From Chitinophagaceae bacterium UBA1953 (GTDB lineage: Bacteria; Bacteroidota; Bacteroidia; Chitinophagales; Chitinophagaceae), in contig DDEN01000056.1 in NCBI GenBank assembly GCA_002336115.1, positions 425,577 through 489,576 on the forward strand: a stretch of 64,000 bases of DNA, given 5' to 3'. A model generated the notes under the pieces. That model had not been told where the DNA came from. It was given only the letters and a program-made list of their open reading frames with translations, and did not search any database. Of the stretch, positions 8,398 to 16,597 are shown one piece after another. Both the position numbers and the translations under genes were made by a program. The stretch's first letter is position 1. Every line of letters begins with the position of its first letter.

Positions 8398-8645
8398 GAA
8401 ATTCTTCCTTGTATTCACTTGAGTTCTTTTTATTTTGTGATATGGTTTTACTCCTGAATACAGTGAATTAAGTTCCCTTGTTGCCATGAAAACGGAACCC
8501 TGAAACGAGCGTGGCAACAGTTGATGCCCATTGCTGCAAAAGCTGGTAACAAAAAATTGTCTTTCCAAAAAAAACGAATTTTTTAACTTAAAAATATCCG
8601 CCAACGGGGTTGAAAACCACCGTCGGGGAGGTGGGTAAATTCCAT

Positions 8646-8653
8646 TATCTTTG
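8646..8653 (+). promoter_or_regulatory. -7 element (TATCTTTG) of the lepA promoter
   Basis: A perfect TAnnTTTG Bacteroidota -7 box 28 bp upstream of the lepA ATG. No clear -33 TTG is seen at the usual spacing. The 284 bp between 8398 and the lepA start hold nothing else I can support. Confidence 0.65.
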
Positions 8654-8681
8654 CCGCCTTGTAAATTGAGGAATTCCGTTC

Positions 8682-10475
8682 ATGAAGAATATCAGAAATT
8701 TTTGCATCATTGCGCACATTGACCACGGTAAAAGTACCCTGGCTGATCGTTTATTGCAAACGACCAACACCATCAGCGAACGTGAAATGATGGACCAGGT
8801 GCTGGACGACATGGATCTTGAAAGAGAAAAGGGTATTACCATTAAAAGTCATGCCATCCAGATTAACTATAAACACAAGGACGGGCAGGAGTACATTCTG
8901 AACCTGATTGATACACCCGGCCATGTGGATTTCAGTTATGAAGTGAGCCGTGCTCTTGCTGCCTGCGAGGGTGCTTTGCTGCTGGTGGATGCGGCACAGG
9001 GTATTCAGGCGCAAACCATTTCGAACCTTTACTTAGCAATTGATAATGACCTTGAAATTATTCCCGTTATCAATAAAATTGATATGGACGGTGCAATGGT
9101 GGAGGAAGTGAAAGACCAGATTATTGACCTGATTGGCTGCAAGCCGGAAGAAATTCTGCTGGCAAGCGGCAGAACAGGTTTGGGTGTTGAAGGAATTCTT
9201 GAAGCAATTGTTGAACGTATCCCTGCACCAAAAGGCGATCCTGCAGCTCCGTTGCAGGCGCTCATTTTCGACAGTGTGTTCAACAGTTTTCGTGGTATCA
9301 TCGTTTACTACCGTATTTTAAACGGAAGTATTAAGAAGGGTGATAAAGTAAAGTTTGTAAGTACCGACCAGGAATACGAAGCAGATGAAGTGGGCATATT
9401 GAAGCTGAAGATGACGGAGAAAAAAGAAGTGCAGTGTGGCGATGTGGGATATATTATTACCGGCATAAAAAATGCAAAAGAGGTAAAGGTTGGTGATACT
9501 ATTACACTTGCCACCAATACAAACCCTATGGCTATCCAGGGTTTTGAAGAAGTGAAGCCAATGGTATTTGCCGGAATTTTCCCTGTAGTTACCGAAGACT
9601 TTGAGGAGTTGCGTGACTGCATGGATAAACTGCAGCTCAACGATGCTTCATTAACCTTTGAACTCGAAACATCACAAGCGCTGGGCTTTGGTTTCCGTTG
9701 CGGCTTTCTTGGATTACTGCACATGGAAATTATCCAGGAGCGTTTGGAAAGGGAGTTTAACCAAACAGTAATTACAACTGTACCCAACGTAAGTTTTATT
9801 GCTTATACAACAAAGGGTGAAAAAATACAGGTAAACAATCCAACGGAAATGCCTGATCCGACTTATATGGATCGCATTGAAGAACCTTTTATCAAAGCAC
9901 AGATTATTACCAAGCCTGCGTATATTGGAAATATTATGACGCTTTGTTTGGGTAAACGTGGTATTCTGATCAATCAAAGCTATCTTACTCAAACAAGGGT
10001 GGAACTGATTTTTGAAATGCCGCTCACTGAAATTGTATTTGATTTTTATGATAAGCTGAAATCACAAACCCGTGGTTATGCTTCGTTTGATTATCATCCG
10101 ATTGGGTACAGGGAAGCAGATATTGTAAAGATGGATATTCTGCTGAATGCTGATAAAGTGGATGCGTTGAGTGCATTGATTCACCGCAGCCGTGCCCAGG
10201 ATTTTGGCCGCAAGCTTTGTGAAAAGCTGAAGGAATTACTTCCACGCCAGCAGTTCCAGATTGCCATACAGGCAGCTATTGGTGCAAAAATTGTTGCCCG
10301 TGAAAATATCTCGGCCATGCGTAAAGATGTAACGGCAAAATGTTATGGTGGTGATATAAGCCGTAAACGTAAACTGCTGGAAAAACAAAAAGAAGGTAAG
10401 AAACGTATGCGCCAGATTGGAAATGTTGAAGTACCACAGGAGGCATTTCTTGCAGTGTTGAAACTGGATGATTAA
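8682..10475 (+). CDS. lepA: Elongation factor 4 (LepA)
   Basis: A 597-residue translational GTPase of normal LepA length. G1 is AHIDHGKST, G2 lies in REKGITIKSH, G3 is DTPGHVDF, G4 is NKID and G5 falls near LASGRTGLG. These are followed by domains II and III, the EF-G-like domain V and the LepA-specific C-terminal domain ending RKRKLLEKQKEGKKRMRQIG. EF4 binds the ribosome and can back-translocate tRNAs or assist stalled or maturing ribosomes under stress. The gene appears monocistronic: a TATCTTTG -7 element lies 28 bp upstream and a strong hairpin terminator follows at 10495-10536. Confidence 0.98.
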   Translation: MKNIRNFCIIAHIDHGKSTLADRLLQTTNTISEREMMDQVLDDMDLEREKGITIKSHAIQINYKHKDGQEYILNLIDTPGHVDFSYEVSRALAACEGALLLVDAAQGIQAQTISNLYLAIDNDLEIIPVINKIDMDGAMVEEVKDQIIDLIGCKPEEILLASGRTGLGVEGILEAIVERIPAPKGDPAAPLQALIFDSVFNSFRGIIVYYRILNGSIKKGDKVKFVSTDQEYEADEVGILKLKMTEKKEVQCGDVGYIITGIKNAKEVKVGDTITLATNTNPMAIQGFEEVKPMVFAGIFPVVTEDFEELRDCMDKLQLNDASLTFELETSQALGFGFRCGFLGLLHMEIIQERLEREFNQTVITTVPNVSFIAYTTKGEKIQVNNPTEMPDPTYMDRIEEPFIKAQIITKPAYIGNIMTLCLGKRGILINQSYLTQTRVELIFEMPLTEIVFDFYDKLKSQTRGYASFDYHPIGYREADIVKMDILLNADKVDALSALIHRSRAQDFGRKLCEKLKELLPRQQFQIAIQAAIGAKIVARENISAMRKDVTAKCYGGDISRKRKLLEKQKEGKKRMRQIGNVEVPQEAFLAVLKLDD

Positions 10476-10494
10476 ATAAAAGTAATCAGAAATA

Positions 10495-10536
10495 AAAAAC
10501 AACAGAGCATTGCTGCTGCAATGCTCTGTTGTTTTT
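10495..10536 (+). terminator. Rho-independent terminator after lepA
   Basis: An 18-bp perfect stem (AAAAACAACAGAGCATTG at 10495-10512 with its complement at 10519-10536) closes a tiny loop and ends in five T residues, 19 bp after the lepA stop. Confidence 0.9.
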
Positions 10537-10584
10537 ATCAGGATTCAGAAATTTGCGTTAACTTAACTATATAAATCCAGAAAT

Positions 10585-10965
10585 ATGAATCATTTCGCAT
10601 TAAGTAAAGAGCCCGATCTTGTGATTACTGCAAGATTTATAGAGAAAGGTGCAGATAAACCATTGAATGGTGATGAATATACGGTGCGTTTATATGACAG
10701 AGATATAGCTGATGATGATTTTCTTGGTGAAAGCAGGTTAGATGGAGGTGGACATATCCGTATTGCATTTGCGCATGATGCATTTACAAATGATTCGGTT
10801 TTTAAAGAAGCCAGGCCTGATTTTTATTTTATAGTGATGCGGAATGACAAACCTGTTTATACTACAAAAGTGCTGGAGGAATTAAGTCTGGAAGACCTTG
10901 AACAATTTAAAATGGGAGAGGGCGAGATTGTTGACTTGGGAAGTTTTTTGATTGATGTGGAATGA
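10585..10965 (+). CDS. Conserved-looking small protein, C2/transthyretin-like beta domain, unknown function
   Basis: A 126-residue soluble protein with no signal peptide or membrane segment. The sequence VRLYDRDIADDDFLGESRLD followed by GGGHIRIAF is acidic and strand-rich, and resembles the calcium-loop region of C2 domains or transthyretin-like beta-sandwiches. The second half (PDFYFIVMRNDKPVYTTKVL) continues the beta pattern and ends with a short acidic helix. I do not recognise an established family and assign no function. It stands alone between the lepA terminator and the bidirectional hairpin at 11074-11102. Confidence 0.65.
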   Translation: MNHFALSKEPDLVITARFIEKGADKPLNGDEYTVRLYDRDIADDDFLGESRLDGGGHIRIAFAHDAFTNDSVFKEARPDFYFIVMRNDKPVYTTKVLEELSLEDLEQFKMGEGEIVDLGSFLIDVE

Positions 10966-11073
10966 TGACAGCAACTCTCGGCATCAGGGAATTAAATCAA
11001 CAGTATTGCATCATTGAACAGCCTTTTGAGAAGCTCAGGGGGCAACCGTTTTCAGCAAGTTCATCAAAACAAA

Positions 11074-11102
11074 AAAGCTGTTGAAGATTCTTCAACAGCT
11101 TT
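11074..11102. terminator. Bidirectional terminator hairpin
   Basis: The arms AAAGCTGTTGAAGA (11074-11087) and the complementary TCTTCAACAGCTTT (11089-11102) are flanked by A-rich and T-rich runs. The hairpin lies between convergent genes, 108 bp past the stop of the plus-strand gene and 26 bp past the stop of the minus-strand transaldolase gene, so it can serve both. Confidence 0.85.
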
Positions 11103-11127
11103 TCTTTTATTCAGCATTAGTAATTGC

Positions 11128-11781
11128 TTATTGAAATTTTTTAGCGTCTTCCAAGAATTTAGCTAAGCCAATATCTGTCAAAGGATGTTTTAACAAACCA
11201 AGAATTGAATCAAGCGGGCAGGTACAAACATCGGCACCTAATTCAGCAGCACGGGTAATGTGCAGTGAGTTACGGATAGATGCGGCAAGGATTTGTGTTT
11301 CAAAACCCTGTAATGAGTAAATGTTTGCAATTTGTCCAATCAGTTCCATCCCATCCCAGCCACTGTCATCAATACGGCCAATGAAAGGAGAAACATAAGT
11401 TGCGCCTGCTTTTGCAGCAAGGATTGCCTGTCCGGCGCTGAACACTAATGTGCAGTTTGTCTTAATTCCGTTATCAGTAAACCATTTGATGGCTTTAATG
11501 CCTTCTTTGATCATTGGTACTTTCACAACGATATTTGGATGCAATGCAGCAAGAACTTTTCCTTCTGCAATAATGCCGTCGAAGTCAGTGCTGATTACTT
11601 CTGCGCTTATGTCGCCATCAACCATTTCACAAATGGTTTTATAATGCTGCATTACAGCTTCATGGCCTTTAATGCCTTCTTTCGCCATTAAAGACGGATT
11701 GGTTGTAACGCCATCAAGAATACCTAATTCATTTGCTTCTTTAATCTGAGCAAGATTTGCCGTGTCGATAAAAAATTTCAT
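11128..11781 (-). CDS. Fructose-6-phosphate aldolase / short transaldolase
   Basis: A 217-residue protein of the FSA/TalC/MipB short transaldolase family, full length (family about 215-220). The start MKFFIDTANLAQIKE, the TTNPSL motif and the Schiff-base lysine Lys87 in HPNIVVKVPM are all present, as are FSAGQAILAAKAGA and the phosphate-binding ILAASIRN region. The enzyme transfers or cleaves a dihydroxyacetone unit: either transaldolase activity in the non-oxidative pentose phosphate pathway or fructose-6-phosphate aldolase activity. Sequence alone does not separate the two, so no gene symbol is given. It is downstream of the SRP RNA gene on the same strand, 73 bp away. Confidence 0.95.
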   Translation of the reverse strand: MKFFIDTANLAQIKEANELGILDGVTTNPSLMAKEGIKGHEAVMQHYKTICEMVDGDISAEVISTDFDGIIAEGKVLAALHPNIVVKVPMIKEGIKAIKWFTDNGIKTNCTLVFSAGQAILAAKAGATYVSPFIGRIDDSGWDGMELIGQIANIYSLQGFETQILAASIRNSLHITRAAELGADVCTCPLDSILGLLKHPLTDIGLAKFLEDAKKFQ

Positions 11782-11854
11782 ACTAAGTGAGAGTTTAACT
11801 TGTTGAAGATGAAAGATTGAATAGTTCGTTTTAGGCCATCTTCAAAGAAAAAAT

Positions 11855-11951
11855 CGGCAGGTTACTTACATCGCACCGCTACAACCGCCTACCCTTGCTG
11901 CGTTCCCACCCTGGGGGAGTTCAGCAGGAGCTGGTCGTGCAAGACCTGCCG
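11855..11951 (-). ncRNA. ffs: Small signal recognition particle RNA (bacterial 4.5S-type)
   Basis: Read on the minus strand, the ends CGGCAGGT (11951-11944) and ACCTGCCG (11862-11855) pair to close a single long hairpin of about 97 nt. The apical part reads CCCCCAGGGTGGGAACGCAG then CAAGGG. It contains the GGAA-type tetraloop and the asymmetric internal loop (AGCA / CAGG) that form the Ffh-binding domain 8 of small bacterial SRP RNAs. There is no Alu domain, as expected outside Bacillota. It would act with Ffh and FtsY to target nascent membrane proteins. A near-perfect promoter lies immediately upstream. Confidence 0.93.
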
Positions 11952-11955
11952 GCCG

Positions 11956-11984
11956 CAAAGATAGGGGATGAAGGGGAAAAACAA
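11956..11984 (-). promoter_or_regulatory. Promoter of the SRP RNA gene
   Basis: On the minus strand a TTG (complement of 11982-11984) is followed after 18 bases by TATCTTTG (complement of 11956-11963), a textbook Bacteroidota -33/-7 pair. The -7 box ends four bases before the closing stem of the RNA. Confidence 0.8.
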
Positions 11985-12040
11985 GGAATGAATAATGAAA
12001 AATGAGGAATGAAAAATGATATAAGATTCAGAATGTAAGA
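11985..12040. repeat. Degenerate 7-bp tandem repeat array
   Basis: Strictly in 7-base phase the sequence reads GGAATGA, ATAATGA, AAAATGA, GGAATGA, AAAATGA (11985-12019), then decays through TATAAGA, TTCAGAA, TGTAAGA. Together with the array at 12071-12098 it fills most of the gap between the SRP RNA promoter and the DUF5103 gene. Confidence 0.75.
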
Positions 12041-12070
12041 TGTGTTGGTAATTTTAAAATAACTGCTAAA

Positions 12071-12098
12071 AGCTATTAGCCATTAGCTGATAGCTATT
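12071..12098. repeat. Second 7-bp repeat array overlapping the DUF5103 stop codon
   Basis: Four heptamers AGCTATT, AGCCATT, AGCTGAT, AGCTATT. The minus-strand TAG stop of the DUF5103 gene (12094-12096) lies inside the last unit. The array can also fold on itself (AGCTAT/ATAGCT), so it may double as a weak terminator. Confidence 0.7.
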
Positions 12099-13392
12099 TT
12101 ACTCCATTAAAATTGGGGCGATTAGCAAGCGAATTAATTTGTGTAACCCCAATCAACTCATCAGCCCTGCTTCCTAACTGGCGATAATAAACAAGAATTG
12201 TGTAATTGTTCTCAGCTTCCCACCAGTTCCCTTCTGTTATTTCTGTACTTAATTGCCCGGTGTGTTTATCTTTTGTAATATAGATGTAATCGTACAGACC
12301 TTGTTTCAGTAATTGCTTGTTTTCATACAAACCTGTTTCTGTGTTATACATCATTTTATTTGCATCAGAAAGATCGTAATTGGTTAATTCTCCAAAGAGA
12401 TATACATCTTTATCTGCAATTTCTCTTGTATCGGGTGTTATATACCTGAACCATACAGTTGCATAATCGCCCTGCCAGTAAGGATTATTCTGTTCTATGT
12501 TACTAAGCTGGTACATGCCGTTCTGGTCACGGTAATACATGTAACGTAAATTGTTGCGGTTGGGATCGGGCTTTACATATAATGTTTGCCCCTTGTTTGT
12601 ATAGTCACCTTTTTCAATACGATCGGTTTGAAGGCGAAAGCTTGTTAAATCAACCCAGCGCCATTCTTTCTGCGCCTGGAACAATCCTTCATTTTCTGTA
12701 TTGTACTCAAGTACATTCTGGCGTACAAAAGTTGGTTTAAGATTGGTAATGCAGTTATCCCAGCGGTTATTTTGCAGTATCACCACTTTTATTTCCTGAA
12801 AAACATTGGATGGTTTGATATTTTGAACATTCACGGTTAACTGCAGTTTCTGATATGTTTTTTGCAGAGTGGGGTTAAACGGTTGTAATACTGTGGCACC
12901 TGTATTCACTTTTATGTCTGAAACAAGAAAACGTTTGGTAAAAGCAACCTGCGAAGTATCGCCATTCAAAAATACTTTCAGCAGGTAATTGCCGCTTCGT
13001 GTTGGTGCGGTATTACGGTCGGGCAGGGTACAGGTGTAATGCGTATAACGTGTTAAAGCAATGGATGAATTGCGATAGGTGCCAATGCGAACATTGGAAA
13101 ACCCTTTCATGTAATCAAACTGACTCAGCATAGCTGGGCTCCAGTCGGCATTGCAGAGAATAAATGTGTAAGAATAATATTTTACGCCGCCATCCATATC
13201 GTCAAAATGCAGTTCAAGCTGATCGCCACTGTTGAGGCGCATAACCGGGTACGATAGTTGATCGCCTGAAACATGAAATTTTATTGAACGGATATTATTC
13301 CGATACACTTTATCTGCCTGTTGTGCAGAAACAGTTACTGCACAGATGCAGAGTATTGAAATCAGACTTATATTTTTTAACTGCTTTATCAT
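12094..13392 (-). CDS. DUF5103 exported protein
   Basis: A 432-residue protein with a Sec signal peptide (MIKQLKNISLISILCICAVTVSAQ). It matches the DUF5103 family as I know it from Bacteroidota: an N-terminal beta-sandwich including RSIKFHVSGDQLSYPVMRL, YSYTFILCNADWSP and FDYMKGFSN, then strand-rich domains with YMYYRDQNGMYQLSN. The family has no established biochemical role; the beta domains suggest a periplasmic or envelope-associated binding protein. It is divergent from the LolE-type permease. Its -7 element lies only a few bases from the permease start, so the two promoters overlap. Its stop codon lies inside a heptamer repeat. Confidence 0.85.
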   Translation of the reverse strand: MIKQLKNISLISILCICAVTVSAQQADKVYRNNIRSIKFHVSGDQLSYPVMRLNSGDQLELHFDDMDGGVKYYSYTFILCNADWSPAMLSQFDYMKGFSNVRIGTYRNSSIALTRYTHYTCTLPDRNTAPTRSGNYLLKVFLNGDTSQVAFTKRFLVSDIKVNTGATVLQPFNPTLQKTYQKLQLTVNVQNIKPSNVFQEIKVVILQNNRWDNCITNLKPTFVRQNVLEYNTENEGLFQAQKEWRWVDLTSFRLQTDRIEKGDYTNKGQTLYVKPDPNRNNLRYMYYRDQNGMYQLSNIEQNNPYWQGDYATVWFRYITPDTREIADKDVYLFGELTNYDLSDANKMMYNTETGLYENKQLLKQGLYDYIYITKDKHTGQLSTEITEGNWWEAENNYTILVYYRQLGSRADELIGVTQINSLANRPNFNGVK

Positions 13393-13420
13393 TTAAGAAT
13401 CCATTAGTTTTACAGCTATT

Positions 13421-13428
13421 CAAAGTTA
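13421..13428 (-). promoter_or_regulatory. -7 element (TAACTTTG) for the DUF5103 gene
   Basis: The plus strand reads CAAAGTTA, a perfect TAnnTTTG on the minus strand, 29 bp from the ATG at 13392. It lies six bases upstream of the presumed TTG start of the divergent permease gene, so transcription of one gene should affect initiation on the other. Confidence 0.6.
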
Positions 13429-13433
13429 AAGGT

Positions 13434-14666
13434 TTGGACATTGCCAGCTTCATAGCAAAACGACTCGTTTTTCAAAAAGACAAGTCATTTTCCCGGTTCA
13501 TCATCCGGCTTTCAACCGTTGCCACTGCGGTAAGTGTTGCGGTGATGATTCTGTCATTTGCTTTTGTGGAGGGTTTCCAATATACAGTAAGTGCCAAAGT
13601 ATTCAGTTTCTGGGGGCATCTGCGTGTTCAGCAGCAACAGTCATCATCATCCGGCATTGGTGAAGAAATGCCGATAGCCAAAAACGATACAGTGCTGAAT
13701 ATATTGCGTTCAAATAAGGCGGTGAAGTATGTTGATGCTTTTGCAACTAAAGCGGCAATGCTTAAAACCAACGAATCTATTGAAGGGGTTTTGCTGAAAG
13801 GTGTGGAGAGGAACTTTTCAAAAGAACGTCTTGCAAGTTTTATGGTTGAAGGAAACTGGCTGAAGTTTGATGACAGCCTGCAGAACAATGGTATCCTTAT
13901 ATCGCAATACACGGCAAAACGTATCAATGCCAAGACAGGCGACAAAATCCTGATTTATTTTGTTGATAATGCAAGTACAGTACCAAGAGTACGGCCAGTT
14001 ACGGTAAATGGAATTTATAAAACCGGTATTGAAGAATACGATAAACTGCTGGCGATTGTAGATATTAATCTTATACGCAAACTTAACGACTGGGATAGCA
14101 ACGAGATTGGCGGGTATGAATTAACGCTGAATGATTACCGCAAGGATTATGCTGTTAATAATGAACTGCTTGATGCAATTCCTGTGCAATGGTTCAGCAC
14201 ACCAATGCGTGAAATTTACCCGAATATTTTTGACTGGCTGGCGTTACAGAATACAAACAAAACCGTGATATTGGTTATTATGTGTATTGTTGCTGTTATC
14301 AATTTAATTTCCTGCCTGATTATTTTAGTGCTGGAGCGTTCAAAAATGATAGGTCTGCTTAAAGCAACAGGGGCAACTAACGGACAGATACAGGTAATTT
14401 TCTGGAATCAGGCTCTTATAATTGCATTGGTGGGAATAGTTGCAGGCACAGCTTTAGGATTAGGTATTTGCTGGCTCCAAAATACATTTCACTTTGTACA
14501 TCTTGATGAAACGGCGTATTATGTTTCATATGCTCCTGTAAGAGTAATCTGGTGGCAGGTGATTATGATTAATGTTATCACATTCCTTGTGAGTTTTGTT
14601 ATTTTGTTTATACCCTCATTACTGGTAAAAAAAATAACGCCTGTAAAAGCGTTACGTTTTGAGTGA
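13434..14666 (+). CDS. LolE/FtsX-type ABC transporter permease (TTG start)
   Basis: A 410-residue permease of the MacB/LolC-LolE type. An N-terminal membrane anchor (about residues 25-45) is followed by a periplasmic core of about 220 residues, then three membrane segments of the FtsX-like domain (ILVIMCIVAVINLISCLIIL, then a loop with KMIGLLKATGATNGQI, then two more). It ends LVKKITPVKALRFE, the classic tail of these permeases. The product probably extracts or moves lipoproteins or other envelope substrates with an ATPase encoded elsewhere. The start is a TTG at 13434 giving MDIASFIAKRLVFQ. Upstream in-frame codons run into the divergent DUF5103 gene, and no ATG lies between. Confidence 0.85.
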   Translation: MDIASFIAKRLVFQKDKSFSRFIIRLSTVATAVSVAVMILSFAFVEGFQYTVSAKVFSFWGHLRVQQQQSSSSGIGEEMPIAKNDTVLNILRSNKAVKYVDAFATKAAMLKTNESIEGVLLKGVERNFSKERLASFMVEGNWLKFDDSLQNNGILISQYTAKRINAKTGDKILIYFVDNASTVPRVRPVTVNGIYKTGIEEYDKLLAIVDINLIRKLNDWDSNEIGGYELTLNDYRKDYAVNNELLDAIPVQWFSTPMREIYPNIFDWLALQNTNKTVILVIMCIVAVINLISCLIILVLERSKMIGLLKATGATNGQIQVIFWNQALIIALVGIVAGTALGLGICWLQNTFHFVHLDETAYYVSYAPVRVIWWQVIMINVITFLVSFVILFIPSLLVKKITPVKALRFE

Positions 14667-14755
14667 TAATAAACTACTCGGTTCAGCAATCAGTAAAAGT
14701 ATTCTTTAATAATTCTGTTTTATTTGTCTTTAATAGAATTTTAGTGTATCTGTTT

Positions 14756-15175
14756 TTAGTGAGATAAACTTTTAATCCACGCAATCAGTGCTTTTTCCCA
14801 TCCAATCATTTTAAATGCAGTATAAAACAGAAAAACAGCAAATATTTTCTTTACTGTATCTTGCGGAAGCATTAAACTCCATTTACTGCCGAGGTAACCA
14901 CCTGCTACAAAAGTTACAGCCATCAAACCAACAATTTTTAAATCAATGTTACCCGATCTGTAATAGTTCATAACAGCGAGAATACCTACGGGTAGTAATA
15001 ATAATCCCAGAGAAGTGCCTTGTGCCTGGTGCTGAGTAAAACCCAGAAAGAATATTAGTGCAGGAACAATAATAATCCCCCCTCCAACACCCACCATTCC
15101 GCTGAGAATACCCGCTGCGAAACCAATCATTAAAATTGCAATAATTGTTGTTGTATCCATTTTCTTCTGAAGCAT
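14756..15175 (-). CDS. Half-size TauE/SafE (TSUP) family membrane protein
   Basis: A 139-residue protein with four membrane helices that matches one half of the usual ~250-residue TSUP transporter. It contains GFAAGILSGMVGVGGGIIIV, the signature glycine-rich loop, and GYLGSKW. TSUP proteins export sulfite, sulfoacetate or related anions. A single-repeat version would have to dimerise to rebuild the inverted-repeat fold. Starts at 15175 and 15160 are both ATG; the longer is given. The gene is ten bases downstream of the pyrophosphatase gene and so probably co-transcribed with it. I see no frameshift or second half nearby, so it looks like a natural short form. Confidence 0.82.
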   Translation of the reverse strand: MLQKKMDTTTIIAILMIGFAAGILSGMVGVGGGIIIVPALIFFLGFTQHQAQGTSLGLLLLPVGILAVMNYYRSGNIDLKIVGLMAVTFVAGGYLGSKWSLMLPQDTVKKIFAVFLFYTAFKMIGWEKALIAWIKSLSH

Positions 15176-15184
15176 GCAATGAAA

Positions 15185-15727
15185 TTAACTTTTCATTTTT
15201 TCTTTATAAAAATCAATTGCTTCATTAATAATTTCATAAGCTTCTGATTTGTTCTGGAAATTATCAATTTCCACTACTTTATTTTCAAGAGTTTTATATT
15301 CTTCAAAAAAGTGTTTCAACTCGTCAAAGAAATGACCAGGAAGTTCATCAATATCTTTAATATGATTTACGGAAGGGTCGTTTCCAACAACAGAAATAAT
15401 TTTATCATCTCTTTCGCCGTGGTCCACCATCTGCATGTTGCCAATTACATTTACTTCAACAAGGCATAAAGGCTGTATGGGTTGTGAACAGATAACGAGC
15501 ACATCCAACGGATCACCATCCTGACCCAAAGTTTGAGGAATAAATCCATAATTGATCGGGTACATGAATGAAGAAAAGATAATACGGTCTAATTTCAAAA
15601 GCCCAGTGTCTTTATCTAATTCATATTTACATCTGCTTCCTTCGGGTATTTCTACAATTGCATTTATTGTAGAAGGTGCTTTACTTCCAAAATGTGCGCC
15701 ATGCCAGGGATGAAGAACGGTAATCAT
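15185..15727 (-). CDS. ppa: Inorganic pyrophosphatase (family I, soluble)
   Basis: A 180-residue soluble pyrophosphatase that hydrolyses PPi to phosphate and so drives biosynthetic reactions forward. Family I features are clear: NAIVEIPEGSRCKYELDK, LKLDRIIFSSFMYPINYGFI and the metal-binding signature DGDPLDVLV, in which three aspartates bind Mg2+. These are followed by DDKIISVV and the C-terminal helix HFFEEYKTLE. Length matches the family (about 175-185). The ATG at 15727 (MITVLHPWHGAHFG) was chosen over a farther start at 15775, because homologues as I know them begin just before the HPWH segment. It is followed closely by the TSUP gene. Confidence 0.95.
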   Translation of the reverse strand: MITVLHPWHGAHFGSKAPSTINAIVEIPEGSRCKYELDKDTGLLKLDRIIFSSFMYPINYGFIPQTLGQDGDPLDVLVICSQPIQPLCLVEVNVIGNMQMVDHGERDDKIISVVGNDPSVNHIKDIDELPGHFFDELKHFFEEYKTLENKVVEIDNFQNKSEAYEIINEAIDFYKEKMKS

Positions 15728-15837
15728 ATATTCAGTTATTAATTGGCTGCGAAGGTACACAGTTTGCCCGAGCAAAGGAAAAGTTGAAAATTAAAAAAAA
15801 TGTTGCCTGCCTTGAATCTCAAGATCAGAAAAACACA

Positions 15838-15869
15838 TTTGGGTTGATGTTGTTTGTGCAATAATTTTG
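15838..15869 (+). promoter_or_regulatory. Peroxiredoxin gene promoter
   Basis: TTTG at 15838-15841 and TAATTTTG at 15862-15869 are separated by 20 bases, close to the Bacteroidota -33/-7 consensus. The -7 box ends 25 bases before the ATG. Confidence 0.7.
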
Positions 15870-15894
15870 CGGCAATTAAAAAAAGCAATCAATT

Positions 15895-16530
15895 ATGGCA
15901 CTTGTAGGTAAAAAAGCACCTTCTTTTAAGGCAGCAGCAGTAGTTAAAGGATATGAAATAACTGAAAATTTTTCTTTGGATCAGTATCTTGGAAAAAAAT
16001 ATGTGGTTTTCTTTTTCTATCCTAAAGATTTCACATTTGTTTGTCCAACAGAATTATGGGCATTTCAGGAAAAGCTTGCAGAATTTGAACAAAGAAATGT
16101 TGCGGTAGTGGCCTGCTCAACTGATACTGAACAATCGCACTGGGGGTGGTTAAACATGGATAAAAAGATGGGTGGCATTAAAGGGATTACTTATCCCATT
16201 GTGGCCGATACCAATAAAACAATCAGTGCGGCATTTGGAGTGTTAAATGGTGAATATTATACCGATGAAGATGGTAACCTTAAAGCAACTTCTGAACTGA
16301 TTGCTTACAGAGGATTATTTATTATGGATAAGGATGGCGTGGTACATCATGAACTCATCAATAATCTGCCTCTTGGACGTAATGTAGATGAAGCCTTGCG
16401 TATTGTTGACGCATTGCAGTTTTTTGAAGAAAACGGTGAGGTTTGTCCTGCAAACTGGCATAAAGGAAAAGAGGGAATGAAAGGATCGCATGAAGGTGTT
16501 GCAAATTATCTCTCAGAGCATCTGAACTAA
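15895..16530 (+). CDS. 2-Cys peroxiredoxin (AhpC/Prx1 type)
   Basis: A 211-residue typical 2-Cys peroxiredoxin that reduces hydrogen peroxide and organic hydroperoxides. The peroxidatic cysteine is Cys50 in FTFVCPTELWAF and the resolving cysteine is Cys184 in GEVCPANWHKG. The C-terminal extension after it (EGMKGSHEGVANYLSEHLN) is of the Prx1/tryparedoxin-peroxidase type rather than bacterial AhpC with AhpF, so thioredoxin is the likely reductant. No ahpF lies nearby. It is monocistronic, with a clear promoter upstream and a terminator at 16551-16576. Confidence 0.95.
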   Translation: MALVGKKAPSFKAAAVVKGYEITENFSLDQYLGKKYVVFFFYPKDFTFVCPTELWAFQEKLAEFEQRNVAVVACSTDTEQSHWGWLNMDKKMGGIKGITYPIVADTNKTISAAFGVLNGEYYTDEDGNLKATSELIAYRGLFIMDKDGVVHHELINNLPLGRNVDEALRIVDALQFFEENGEVCPANWHKGKEGMKGSHEGVANYLSEHLN

Positions 16531-16550
16531 AAATTATTACAATTAAATAA

Positions 16551-16576
16551 AAACCGCCTGTTTAAACAGGCGGTTT
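16551..16576 (+). terminator. Terminator after the peroxiredoxin gene
   Basis: The arms AAACCGCCTG (16551-16560) and CAGGCGGTTT (16567-16576) are perfect complements with loop TTTAAA, followed by T residues. It also lies 22 bp past the minus-strand operon end at 16598 and may serve both directions. Confidence 0.88.
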
Positions 16577-16597
16577 TTATTTTGAGGGAGGCTTGAT

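Noticed and set aside
13284..13433. Earlier ATG start at 13284 for the LolE-type permease
   Set aside because: It would place 50 extra residues antisense to the DUF5103 signal peptide; those residues do not resemble a permease N-terminus, whereas MDIASFIAKRL from TTG 13434 does.
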